Shown here piece after piece: positions 1 to 6,125 of a DNA stretch of 9,797 bases (position 1 is its first letter; each line of letters begins with the position of its first letter). The stretch covers positions 1 to 9,797 of the forward strand of contig JAGGYV010000061.1 in assembly GCA_021162325.1 (NCBI GenBank), written 5' to 3'. The notes below the pieces were generated by a model that did no database searches, had not been told where the DNA came from, and worked only from the letters and a program-made list of their open reading frames with translations. A program made the position numbers and the translations under genes. Origin of the DNA: Desulfobacteraceae bacterium. Its GTDB lineage: Bacteria > Desulfobacterota > Desulfobacteria > Desulfobacterales > Desulfosalsimonadaceae.

Positions 1-117
1 ATCTATGTGATTTATTTAACGGGAGTTCCTGCCGCAAGTCAAGAACGGATCGATGAAAGCCGGATCAGACTTAGGGTTCGGAAATAAATAAGTCATCGAA
101 TTTGGCGCTGGAATTTT

Positions 118-222
118 TTTCGTCTTCTTTGTTGCGATGAAACGCACATATCCCGATATGTTTGCTTTATCGCGCCTCGAATACGGAAGCAAAATTCTTC
201 GCCATCCGGGATACTTTATTTT
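118..222. repeat. Diverged hairpin repeat (copy E)
   Basis: Read on the minus strand this stretch has the same order of blocks as the hairpin repeats at 489-641 and 7485-7646: GATGGC, AAGAA, a GCTTCC-type block, ATTCGAGGCGCG, a central palindrome, then GCAACAAAGAAG. The central palindrome at 146-161 is ACATATC-CC-GATATGT, different in sequence from the GTAC...GTAC tip of the other copies but still perfectly paired. The flanking arms also pair (GCGATAAAGC with GCGATGAAACGC). Keeping the fold while changing the sequence suggests a structured element. The typical terminal CGTAAAAAGTC ends are not visible, so it is either an old copy or a sister family. An open reading frame of 70 codons crosses it on the minus strand (16-228), but I do not regard that as a gene. 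Confidence 0.45.
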
Positions 223-240
223 TTCCACGGCCCTTACATC

Positions 241-268
241 TTGACAATTTTTCAGATAAAGTTTTAAT
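241..268 (+). promoter_or_regulatory. Possible sigma-70 type promoter
   Basis: TTGACA at 241-246 and TTTAAT at 263-268 are separated by 16 bp, matching the consensus in 6/6 and 5/6 positions. The region is AT-rich and no convincing open reading frame follows; a strong terminator-like hairpin ends at 344. It could drive a short RNA of about 70 nt. AT-rich sequence produces such matches by chance, so confidence is low. Confidence 0.35.
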
Positions 269-324
269 TATTTTTTACTGATCTGCAATGAGGAGACACT
301 CGCCATCATCGTGGGCATGAAAAT

Positions 325-344
325 ACGCGCTGGGCGCGTTTTTT
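325..344 (+). terminator. Rho-independent terminator-like hairpin
   Basis: ACGCGC (325-330), loop TGG, GCGCGT (334-339), followed directly by a run of six T ending at 344. The stem is a perfect 6 bp, all but one pair G-C. There is no gene immediately upstream on the plus strand, only the possible promoter at 241-268, so it may end a small transcript. It also abuts the nested palindrome that starts at 345. Confidence 0.5.
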
Positions 345-468
345 GGCCGTGGTCATCGTTTCGGCCATTGTAGGGGAGGGCTTTATGCCCTCCCGTTTTG
401 GGCGGGGATAAACCCCGCCCCTACAAGGCAAAGATTTTCAAAAAATGGCCGAAACGATGATCACGGCC
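345..468. repeat. Nested palindromic element with two inner hairpins
   Basis: Outer 25-bp arms at 345-369 and 444-468 are inverted copies with a single mismatch. Inside lies a second inverted pair, TTGTAGGGG (368-376) and CCCCTACAA (418-426), enclosing two side-by-side perfect hairpins: GGGAGGGC-TTTAT-GCCCTCCC (374-394) and GGGCGGGG-ATAAA-CCCCGCCC (400-420). The GTAGGGG...CCCCTAC ends around GC-rich hairpins resemble a palindromic repeat type scattered through many bacterial genomes; that comparison is from memory. No coding sequence is present. It looks like a small non-autonomous or REP-like element, possibly one palindrome inserted inside another. Confidence 0.75.
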
Positions 469-488
469 CGGTTTTTTTGATTGAAGGA

Positions 489-641
489 TGACAGACTCGT
501 AAAAAGTCAGATCTCGATGGCAAAGAAAAAAGCTCCAAATTCGAGGCGCGCAAATCCTGAGTGATGATTTGTACTTAGCGTACCATGAAGAAACGAAGGA
601 TGAAGCGCAATAAAGAATTTGGACTTTTTACGAAGCCATCA
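489..641 (+). repeat. Full-length hairpin (MITE-like) repeat, copy A
   Basis: Element of about 153 bp. Its ends TGACAGACTCGTAAAAAGTC (489-508) and GACTTTTTACGAAGCCATCA (622-641) are imperfect inverted repeats with a perfect 11-bp core, CGTAAAAAGTC. The two halves pair imperfectly along their length and meet at the tip GTAC-TTAGC-GTAC (571-583), so the whole unit is one long hairpin. A near-identical copy lies inverted at 7485-7646, a deleted copy at 5128-5190 and a fragment at 2559-2700. The right end leads into AGGA, as in the 5128 copy, where the following AGGAG is a ribosome binding site. It sits 37 bp upstream of mobB and may lie in its leader. No transposase is in the window. Confidence 0.8.
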
Positions 642-678
642 AGGATAAATATTTAAAAAGAAATAGGGTTAGACGAAA

Positions 679-1200
679 ATGACGCCGATTATATCGATTG
701 TAGGATATTCTGATGCAGGAAAAACAACCCTTTTAGAAAAGCTGGTTCCGGAGTTGAAGAAAAAAGGGTATCGCGTGGGGACCATTAAAAATTCTCACCA
801 TGAATTAAATTTTGACAAAAAAGGCAAAGACAGCTGGCGGCATTTCGAATCCGGTGCGGATGCCGTGGTGATGGCATCTGTGGATAAAACCGTGATGATC
901 AGAAGACGGGAGGCCAAAGACGATAACAGTCACGATCAATTGTTATTTCTGGAAAATTATTTAACGGATATGGATGTGATCATTGCAGAAGGCTATAAGA
1001 ACGCGGGGTTTCCTAAAATTGAAGTGTTCCGATCCCAGGTGCATGATGTGCCGATCTGTTTAAATGACGATACCCTGGCTGCCATTGTGACGGATGCGGA
1101 TTTAAAAATCAGCGCACCCATTTTTGGCCTGGAAGAGGCAACTCGTCTGGCCGATTTTATAGAGCAGAAATTTTTATTATCACCGAAGGTATCAACGTAA
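679..1200 (+). CDS. mobB: Molybdopterin-guanine dinucleotide biosynthesis protein MobB
   Basis: A 173-residue cytoplasmic GTP-binding protein. MobB proteins act with MobA, which attaches GMP to molybdopterin to make the guanine dinucleotide cofactor used by formate dehydrogenases and other DMSO-reductase family enzymes. Visible signatures are the P-loop GYSDAGKT (residues 9-16), the switch-like segment DKKGKDS (46-52) with the following ESGAD, and EGYKN (104-108), all typical of MobB. Length fits the family. The ATG at 679 is chosen because the P-loop then sits at the usual distance from the N-terminus; AGGG at 665-668 is a modest ribosome binding site. No other cofactor gene is adjacent, so it is an orphan. 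It converges on metK with a shared terminator. A hairpin repeat lies just upstream. Confidence 0.93.
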   Translation: MTPIISIVGYSDAGKTTLLEKLVPELKKKGYRVGTIKNSHHELNFDKKGKDSWRHFESGADAVVMASVDKTVMIRRREAKDDNSHDQLLFLENYLTDMDVIIAEGYKNAGFPKIEVFRSQVHDVPICLNDDTLAAIVTDADLKISAPIFGLEEATRLADFIEQKFLLSPKVST

Positions 1201-1265
1201 TTAGTGGAGCGGATTTAAAAAATTATACCGGATCTTCCCCCGCCAATAAAGCGCAAAATATAACA

Positions 1266-1311
1266 AAAAAGCCGCCGCCCCTATGATAAAATCAGGTGCA
1301 AGCGGCTTTTT
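1266..1311. terminator. Bidirectional terminator between mobB and metK
   Basis: AAAAAGCCGC (1266-1275) and GCGGCTTTTT (1302-1311) form a perfect 10-bp stem with a 26-nt loop. The GCCGC/GCGGC core is flanked by T runs on both strands, so it can end mobB (plus) and metK (minus), whose stop codons lie 66 and 36 bp away. Confidence 0.75.
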
Positions 1312-1346
1312 ATTTGATTCTGTGTATTGTGAAATGCTCCGGCGGT

Positions 1347-2516
1347 TTAAATGCCTGCCTTTGCTTTTATTTCATCTGCCCTGTTTGTTTTTTCCCAGGT
1401 AAACTCCGGGCTGGTGCGACCGAAATGTCCATAAGCGGCGGTTTTTTTATAGATGGGCCGCAAAAGGTCGAGGTACTCAATAATGACAGCCGGCCTTAAG
1501 TCAAAAATATCTTTGACGATTTCAATGGCTTTTGCTTCGGCAATGTTGCCGGTGCCCAAAAAATTTACCATAATGGAAACCGGCTCGGCAACGCCGATGG
1601 CATAGGCAATCTGGATTTCGCATTTATTGGCCAGGCCGGCGGCCACTAGATTTTTGGCGATGTGGCGTCCCATATAAGAAGCGCTTCGATCCACTTTGGA
1701 GGGGTCTTTCCCTGAAAAACAGCCGCCGCCATGACTTCCCTGTCCGCCGTAAGTATCCACAATAATTTTCCGTCCGGTCAGGCCGCAGTCACCCATGGGG
1801 CCGCCGATGACAAATTTTCCGGTCGGGTTGATAAAGTATCGGGTGTCTCCGTCCACCATGTCTTTGGGAATCACCTTTTTGATTACCTCTTCAATCATTG
1901 CTTCCCGGATTTTATCATAGGTCACATCCTCTTTGTGCTGGGTCGAAATCACCACCGTGTCCACCCGTTTCGGGATGCCGTTATCATATTCAATGGTTAC
2001 CTGGGACTTGCCATCCGGTCGTAAAAAATCAATCGACCCATTTTTTCGGACAGTTGCCAGTCGTTTGGTCAGTTGGTGGGCAAACGTGATGGGCATGGGC
2101 ATGAGTTCAGGTGTTTCATCGGATGCAAAACCGAACATCAGTCCCTGGTCGCCGGCTCCCTGGTCCTTGAAAAGGCCTTCTCCGACATTCACGCCTTGGG
2201 CAATGTCTGCCGATTGCTGATCAATGCTTGTCAGAACCGAACAGGTCTGCCAGTCAAATCCCATTTTCGAAGAGCTGTAACCAATTTCCCGGATGGTTTC
2301 GCGGACCACGTTGGGTATGTCTACATAGCAGTCTGTGGTGATCTCGCCGGCAACAAACGCGAGGCCCGTGGTGACCAGTGTCTCGCAGGCCACCCGGCAT
2401 TTTGTATCCTGTGCCATAATAGCATCTAGAACAGCATCGGAAATGGCATCCGCCACTTTATCCGGATGCCCTTCGGTAACGTATTCGGAAGTAAAAAGCA
2501 GGTTTTTTTGTGTCAT
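1347..2516 (-). CDS. metK: S-adenosylmethionine synthase MetK
   Basis: Makes S-adenosylmethionine from methionine and ATP, the main methyl donor; cytoplasmic, normally a tetramer. The 389-residue length is standard. Conserved blocks: TSEYVTEGHPDKVADAISD near the N-terminus with the ATP-binding GHPDK (16-20), the signature GAGDQGLMFGFA (120-131), FVIGGPMGDCGLTGRK (235-250), and the phosphate-binding loop GGGCFSGKDPSKVDRSA (263-279). The start is secure: GGAG lies 6 nt before ATG and the N-terminus begins at the usual place. It is the last gene of the minus-strand group DUF1015-panC-metK, but a possible terminator after panC and a possible own promoter suggest separate transcription. I see no recognisable SAM riboswitch in the 156-bp leader. 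The shared terminator at 1266-1311 follows the stop. Confidence 0.98.
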   Translation of the reverse strand: MTQKNLLFTSEYVTEGHPDKVADAISDAVLDAIMAQDTKCRVACETLVTTGLAFVAGEITTDCYVDIPNVVRETIREIGYSSSKMGFDWQTCSVLTSIDQQSADIAQGVNVGEGLFKDQGAGDQGLMFGFASDETPELMPMPITFAHQLTKRLATVRKNGSIDFLRPDGKSQVTIEYDNGIPKRVDTVVISTQHKEDVTYDKIREAMIEEVIKKVIPKDMVDGDTRYFINPTGKFVIGGPMGDCGLTGRKIIVDTYGGQGSHGGGCFSGKDPSKVDRSASYMGRHIAKNLVAAGLANKCEIQIAYAIGVAEPVSIMVNFLGTGNIAEAKAIEIVKDIFDLRPAVIIEYLDLLRPIYKKTAAYGHFGRTSPEFTWEKTNRADEIKAKAGI

Positions 2517-2543
2517 ATATCGCTCCTTTGGTTATTTTGGTTT

Positions 2544-2573
2544 ATACTATGACAAAGTTGATGGCTTCGTCAA
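2544..2573 (-). promoter_or_regulatory. Possible metK promoter
   Basis: On the minus strand TTGACG (2573-2568) and TAGTAT (2549-2544) are 18 bp apart, giving a start near 2537 and a leader of about 20 nt before metK with its AGGAG site. The -35 hexamer lies in the end of a hairpin-repeat fragment, where the other copies read TTTACG; the change to TTGACG improves it. The -10 match is only 4/6, so this is tentative. Confidence 0.33.
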
Positions 2574-2700
2574 AAGTTTTTCATGGTGACGCATCACCAC
2601 TGTATCAGAAAAATAACTTATCCATAATTTCAAAAGGTTATGGATGAGTTAGTTGGAAGTCCAACTTCTGCGTTACGCTGCATCATTCGTTTCTTCATTT
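2559..2700 (-). repeat. Interrupted fragment of the hairpin repeat (copy D)
   Basis: Both outer blocks of the repeat's right half are present. The terminal block GATGGCTTCGTCAAAAG begins near 2560. The inner block at 2658-2698 aligns on the minus strand with 42 bases of copy A starting ATGAAGAAACGAA and ending TTGGACTT, with about 35 of 42 identical. Between them are about 80 bases not found in the other copies, holding two hairpins: TGGTGA-CGCA-TCACCA (2584-2599) and the terminator-like 2609-2650. The fragment fills the panC-metK gap and extends into the 3' end of panC. Confidence 0.6.
2609..2650 (-). terminator. Possible terminator after panC
   Basis: On the minus strand AACTCATCCATAA (2650-2638) pairs with TTATGGATAAGTT (2627-2615) except for one A-C mismatch, with a 10-nt loop, followed by ATTTTT (2614-2609). 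The stem is long but AT-rich. It lies 23 bp past the panC stop and would separate panC from metK. Confidence 0.4.
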
Positions 2701-3509
2701 AAAATCATGTTGTCAATTAATCGGGTGGTCCCGACGTTTACGGCCATCGCCATCAAAACCGGCCGGTCAATTTCAGCAACATCCTCTAACGTGTCCGGAT
2801 CACAGATTTTGATATAATCAATTTTTGTGTCCGGATGGGAACAAATAAATTCCGCAGCACCCTTAATCAGGGTGGCTGCATTGGTTTCTTTATTTTTCAG
2901 GCGGTTTTGTGCTTTTTCCATCGATTTGATCAGACAAAGGCCGGTGATGCGCTGATCCGGGGTCAGTTTGGAATTTCTCGAACTCATGGCCAGGCCGTCG
3001 GCTTCCCGCATGGTCGGATGGCCGATGATCCGGATATGAAAATTTAAGTCTTTTACCATGCGCCGGATAATGGCCAACTGCTGAAAGTCTTTTTCACCGA
3101 AAACCGAAATGGCAGGATTCACCACATTAAAAAGTTTGGCGACAATGGTCATCACGCCCCGAAAGTGGCCTGAGCGGGAAAGGCCGCAAAGGTGGTTCGG
3201 GAGTTTCTCCTGGTCGATAAATGTATCAAAACCCTGCGGGTAGAAATCCGCCTTGTTGGGAGTAAAAGCAACATCCACGCCGATTTCCCGTGCCAGTTTA
3301 AGGTCTCTGTCAAGATCGCTGGGGTAGGCGTCAAAGCCTTCCCCGGGTCCGAACTGGGTGGGGTTGACAAAAAGACTGATAACCAGTTTGTCTCCCAGGC
3401 GCTTTGCCTCTTTCATCAAAGAAAGATGGCCTTCATGCAGAAATCCCATTGTCGGAACAAAGGAAATTAAATGTCCTTCCCGGCGATGGCGGTCTGACCA
3501 GTTCGTCAT
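2673..3509 (-). CDS. panC: Pantothenate synthetase PanC (start probably further upstream)
   Basis: Joins pantoate and beta-alanine with ATP to make pantothenate, the precursor of coenzyme A; cytoplasmic. From the first ATG it has 278 residues. Nucleotidyl-transferase motifs are clear: PTMGFLHEGH (19-28, the HIGH-type motif), NPTQF (49-53), GHFRGV (114-119), FGEKDFQQ (137-144) and MSSRNSKL (175-182, KMSKS-like). The natural end of the family is near TTRLIDNMIL. The last eight residues (NEETNDAA) and the stop lie in a repeat fragment. The ATG at 3509 is probably not the real start: in-frame codons upstream encode IEIITSIEE, the expected first beta strand, and an AUC codon at 3536-3534 lines up with the usual initiator and has GGAG 7 nt before it. 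That would give 287 residues. The 62-bp gap to the DUF1015 gene suggests co-transcription. Confidence 0.95.
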   Translation of the reverse strand: MTNWSDRHRREGHLISFVPTMGFLHEGHLSLMKEAKRLGDKLVISLFVNPTQFGPGEGFDAYPSDLDRDLKLAREIGVDVAFTPNKADFYPQGFDTFIDQEKLPNHLCGLSRSGHFRGVMTIVAKLFNVVNPAISVFGEKDFQQLAIIRRMVKDLNFHIRIIGHPTMREADGLAMSSRNSKLTPDQRITGLCLIKSMEKAQNRLKNKETNAATLIKGAAEFICSHPDTKIDYIKICDPDTLEDVAEIDRPVLMAMAVNVGTTRLIDNMILNEETNDAA

Positions 3510-3533
3510 TTCTTCTATGGATGTGATTATTTC

Positions 3534-3547
3534 GATGGCAGCTCTCC
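3534..3547 (-). promoter_or_regulatory. Shine-Dalgarno and candidate AUC start of panC
   Basis: On the minus strand GGAG (3547-3544) is followed by 7 nt and then ATC (3536-3534), in frame with panC. Counting back from VPTMG, this codon falls where the E. coli PanC initiator methionine falls (30 residues separate each from that motif's end, as I recall the E. coli sequence). The ATG at 3509 has only a weak GAAGA very close to it. No ATG, GTG or TTG occurs in this frame in the eight codons before the ATC. Sequencing error or a recent ATG-to-ATC mutation are alternatives. Confidence 0.5.
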
Positions 3548-3571
3548 ATTTATTTGTCTGGTGAGTTCCAT

Positions 3572-4900
3572 TTAAGACGTTAGGGACCGCATCACCTGAC
3601 CGGATATCGCCTTGGGAAAATAGTATGTTGATTTTCGCGGCATGATTAAGCCTTTTTCTGCAATCCGGGTCACCTGGTCATTTTTGGTCGGATTTAAAAT
3701 AAAGGTCATGTCGTGGGTTCCGTCTGTTGCCGCTGTGATTGCATCGATTTCTTTGCTGCTGAAGTTTATCAGGTCATGGTCGTCTAACATGTCATCGTCA
3801 AAACCAAGCAGTTTAACAAAAATAAGCCGGGTCAGCACGATCACATCCAGTTCTTTTAGCGGTGCGTTTATTTCACTGCCAAAGACGCTGTCCATCACGC
3901 CTGTTTTTAGTTTAAGGACGTAAAATTCCTGTCGGTCTTTGATAAAAACACCGAATTTATGCTCCCCGCCAGAGGCCGTCATTGCCTGATCCAGTCGCTG
4001 CTGGGTTGTGACCAGGTCTGACGGATTAAATGAATGGTTTTCAATGTCAAAAAAGGTTTCCGCTGTTTGCAGAAAACTGTTTTGCGTTTCTTTTGAAATG
4101 GTTGTCAACAGACGGTGGGTGGGAAGAATCACCAGTCCGGGGTCCTGGATGGAACACAGGTACATCATGGTATAATTGGCCGGGTGGTCTGAGTTGAATT
4201 TTGGATCATTTTTAATCAGCCATTTTTTGTAGTTTAAGGCAGTTTCATACCGGTGGTGTCCGTCGGCGATAAATAATTTCTTTTCTTTAAATGCATCAGA
4301 TACTTTTTGGTGCATCGACGGATCTGTGATTCTCCACAATTTGTGCCGATGTCCGGCATCATCGTTAAAATCAAAAACAGGCGCCATATTTTCAGTGGCA
4401 CTTGTTAACAGTCCCAGAATATTTTCCGGATCGGAAAAGATGGAAAAGATCTGGCTGAAATTGGCGCGACAGGCCTTGATCAGTTCCAGTCGTTCGGTCT
4501 TGACCTTGGAGAATGTTTTTTCATGGGGAAGCACAATACCCTTGTCAAAGGGCTCCAGTCTGACCCGGGCGATCAGACCAAAACGGGTAACCGGCTTTTC
4601 GGCAACAGTAAATTCCACGGAAGTAAGGTATAATGCCGGATCAGAGTCTTCGACCAGAATGCTATCTTTCATCCAATGCTGAAAATATGTCGAAGCACGG
4701 GTGTGAGGGTTATCCTGGTCCGTATCGGCGTTTTCCGGTTTGCCTTTGTCCAGGCGGACAGCGTTGTTTGGATGGCGATCATAGAAGGCATCCCGTTCTT
4801 TGTCGGAAATTACATCATATGGCGGCGTTACGACATCTGATATATTTTTGATTTTTTCGGTATTATAAAGTATGCCTCGAAAGGCAATTATTTCTGCCAT
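3572..4900 (-). CDS. DUF1015 family protein
   Basis: A 442-residue cytoplasmic protein of the DUF1015 family, common in anaerobes and without an established biochemical role that I can state. Family signatures: FRGILYN near the N-terminus, VVTPPYDVIS (23-32), HPNNAVRL (43-50), LPHEKTF (124-130), the IKACRANFSQIF block (141-152) and IADGHHRYETAL (211-222). No signal peptide or membrane segment is evident. The ATG at 4900 follows AAGGA by 9 nt and puts the FRG block at its usual N-terminal place. It is first in the minus-strand group with panC and is divergent from the dehydrogenase operon. Pairing with panC and metK hints at a housekeeping role, but that is only inference. Confidence 0.9.
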   Translation of the reverse strand: MAEIIAFRGILYNTEKIKNISDVVTPPYDVISDKERDAFYDRHPNNAVRLDKGKPENADTDQDNPHTRASTYFQHWMKDSILVEDSDPALYLTSVEFTVAEKPVTRFGLIARVRLEPFDKGIVLPHEKTFSKVKTERLELIKACRANFSQIFSIFSDPENILGLLTSATENMAPVFDFNDDAGHRHKLWRITDPSMHQKVSDAFKEKKLFIADGHHRYETALNYKKWLIKNDPKFNSDHPANYTMMYLCSIQDPGLVILPTHRLLTTISKETQNSFLQTAETFFDIENHSFNPSDLVTTQQRLDQAMTASGGEHKFGVFIKDRQEFYVLKLKTGVMDSVFGSEINAPLKELDVIVLTRLIFVKLLGFDDDMLDDHDLINFSSKEIDAITAATDGTHDMTFILNPTKNDQVTRIAEKGLIMPRKSTYYFPKAISGQVMRSLTS

Positions 4901-5007
4901 TTAACCATGTCCTTGTGAAAAAATTCAATATTTTTTTTTGGGCGGCCACATTTTTACATTAATAATAAACATTGAAAGCTAAATGGAATTGTATGATTTG
5001 TCAACTG

Positions 5008-5033
5008 TATAATAAACAGAGCGATTGTTCGTT
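5008..5033 (+). promoter_or_regulatory. -10 box plus operator-like palindrome, unit 1
   Basis: TATAAT (5008-5013) is followed 6 bp later by AGCGA-TTGT-TCGTT (5020-5033), a palindrome with one mismatch. A near-copy of the whole unit lies 62 bp downstream. The placement over the expected transcription start is what a repressor site would show, and AGCGA/TCGCT half sites resemble TetR-family operators. I find no good -35 hexamer at 16-18 bp, so transcription from here may need an activator or use a weak -35. Confidence 0.45.
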
Positions 5034-5069
5034 TTTTATTGACAAATATCGGTGCCGTGCGTAGAAATT

Positions 5070-5095
5070 TATAATAAATAGAGCGATTGTTCGCT
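5070..5095 (+). promoter_or_regulatory. -10 box plus operator-like palindrome, unit 2
   Basis: TATAAT (5070-5075) followed by AGCGA-TTGT-TCGCT (5082-5095), a perfect 5-bp inverted repeat with a 4-bp centre. Shared sequence with unit 1 runs from TATAATAAA through GAGCGATTGTTCG to a T run. The 62-bp period is about six helical turns, so two bound dimers would face the same side. TTGACA at 5039-5044 is 25 bp before this -10, too far for a standard promoter. The controlled gene is presumably the dehydrogenase at 5203; the regulator is not in the window. Confidence 0.5.
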
Positions 5096-5127
5096 TTTTT
5101 GCTCTCATTATTTTTTGTTTTAAGGAG

Positions 5128-5190
5128 TGACAAACTCGTAAAAAGTCGAATTTCGATGGCAAAGAATTTGGATTTTTTACGAAGCCATCA
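5128..5190 (+). repeat. Internally deleted hairpin repeat (copy B) in a 5' leader
   Basis: Both ends of the repeat are present, TGACAAACTCGTAAAAAGTC (5128-5147) and ATTTTTTACGAAGCCATCA (5172-5190), but the central 90 bases are missing. The join falls at AAAGAA (5161-5166), a word found at both matching places in copy A (522-527 and 612-617), so a deletion between short repeats explains it. What is left folds as one hairpin: 5137-5154 pairs with 5164-5181 at most positions. The next bases, AGGAG (5191-5195), are the ribosome binding site of the dehydrogenase gene. Confidence 0.75.
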
Positions 5191-5202
5191 AGGAGTAATA
5201 AA

Positions 5203-6114
5203 ATGAATATTGATGATATCAAACAGGTATTGATTGTCGGTTCCGGCAACATGGGGCAGCAGATCGGATTTCAGTGTGCTGCAAGTGGCTATGATGTCAT
5301 ATTATATGATATCTCACAAAACTTTCTTGATACAGCGATGGACAGAATCGGTAAGCTGGCAAAGAATTATATTGCAGGCGGCCGCTTGAATGATCAAAGT
5401 GCTGCAGATGCCTTAAAACGGATTCGAACAACCGTTGATGCGGAGGATGCCAGCAAAAGTGCCGATTTTGTGAGTGAATCCGTGCCCGAAGACCCGGATT
5501 TGAAAGGGCGCGTGTTTGCACAGTTTAATAAAATTTGTCCGGCGCATACGATATTTACCACCAATACGTCGACCCTGATTCCCTCGATGATTGCCCCGGC
5601 CACCGGCCGGCCGGACCGGTTTTGTGCATTTCATTTTCATGATGTCCGGTTTAACAATATTGTGGATATCATGCCGCACCCGGGGACCTCTTCGAAAACA
5701 GTGGCATTGATCAAGGCGTTTGCCGAACGCATTGGTCAGGTGGCGATTGTATTGCAGAAAGAAAATTTCGGGTATGTCTTCAACGCCATGCTCATGGAGC
5801 TCATGAAATCCGCCCAGAGTCTTGCTGCCAATGATGTCGCAACAGTGAAAGATATTGATCGTGCCTGGATGGGGGTGATGCACACATTGGTGGGTCCATT
5901 CGGGATTATGGACAGTATCGGATTAGACACGGTATGGAAAGTAACCGATTACTGGGCCAATATTTTAAAAGATCCCCAGGCCATTGCGAATGCCGCTTTT
6001 TTGAAAAAATATGTTGATGCCGGAAATGTCGGCGTTAAAACAGGGAAAGGGTTCTATTCTTATCCGGATCCGGCGTTTGAAAAGCCGGGATTTATTGAAG
6101 GTAAAACACCATAG
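5203..6114 (+). CDS. 3-hydroxyacyl-CoA dehydrogenase, variant active-site type
   Basis: A 303-residue NAD-dependent dehydrogenase of the 3-hydroxyacyl-CoA / 3-hydroxybutyryl-CoA family, expected to interconvert L-3-hydroxyacyl-CoA and 3-oxoacyl-CoA in the cytoplasm. The N-terminal Rossmann domain has GSGNMG (13-18) and an acidic D36 after the second strand; SESVPED (91-97) and TNTSTL (120-125) follow. The usual HFFNP around the catalytic histidine reads HFHDV (H144-V148), and the partner glutamate appears to be aspartate D155 (NNIVDIM). N194 (FGYVFNAML) matches the conserved asparagine, with FGY replacing PGF. The C-terminal domain has GPFGIMDSIGLD (231-242) and GKGFYSY (281-287). ATG is preceded by AGGAG at 7 nt. 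It heads an operon with the DUF362 gene 11 bp downstream. Real substrate unknown. Confidence 0.88.
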   Translation: MNIDDIKQVLIVGSGNMGQQIGFQCAASGYDVILYDISQNFLDTAMDRIGKLAKNYIAGGRLNDQSAADALKRIRTTVDAEDASKSADFVSESVPEDPDLKGRVFAQFNKICPAHTIFTTNTSTLIPSMIAPATGRPDRFCAFHFHDVRFNNIVDIMPHPGTSSKTVALIKAFAERIGQVAIVLQKENFGYVFNAMLMELMKSAQSLAANDVATVKDIDRAWMGVMHTLVGPFGIMDSIGLDTVWKVTDYWANILKDPQAIANAAFLKKYVDAGNVGVKTGKGFYSYPDPAFEKPGFIEGKTP

Positions 6115-6125
6115 AGGAACTCTGT

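Noticed and set aside
16..228. 70-codon frame on the minus strand
   Set aside because: It runs across a diverged hairpin repeat, has no clear ribosome binding site and a composition rich in repeat-derived residues; it is better explained as translation of the repeat.
1731..2589. Several plus-strand frames of 63-118 codons opposite metK
   Set aside because: They are antisense to an unmistakable metK and have no motif or ribosome binding site of their own.
2517..2672. SAM riboswitch upstream of metK
   Set aside because: The leader is short, largely made of repeat fragment and a terminator-like hairpin, and I cannot match it to any SAM riboswitch class. The TGGTGA-CGCA-TCACCA hairpin alone is not enough.
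3152..3470. Frames on both strands inside panC
   Set aside because: They overlap the catalytic region of panC and are shadows of it.
5039..5075. TTGACA plus TATAAT as a standard promoter
   Set aside because: The spacing is 25 bp, too long for sigma-70; only the -10 and operator similarity were kept.
5413..5883. 156-codon minus-strand frame
   Set aside because: It lies fully inside the dehydrogenase gene on the opposite strand, is rich in His, Arg and Cys, and shows no family features.
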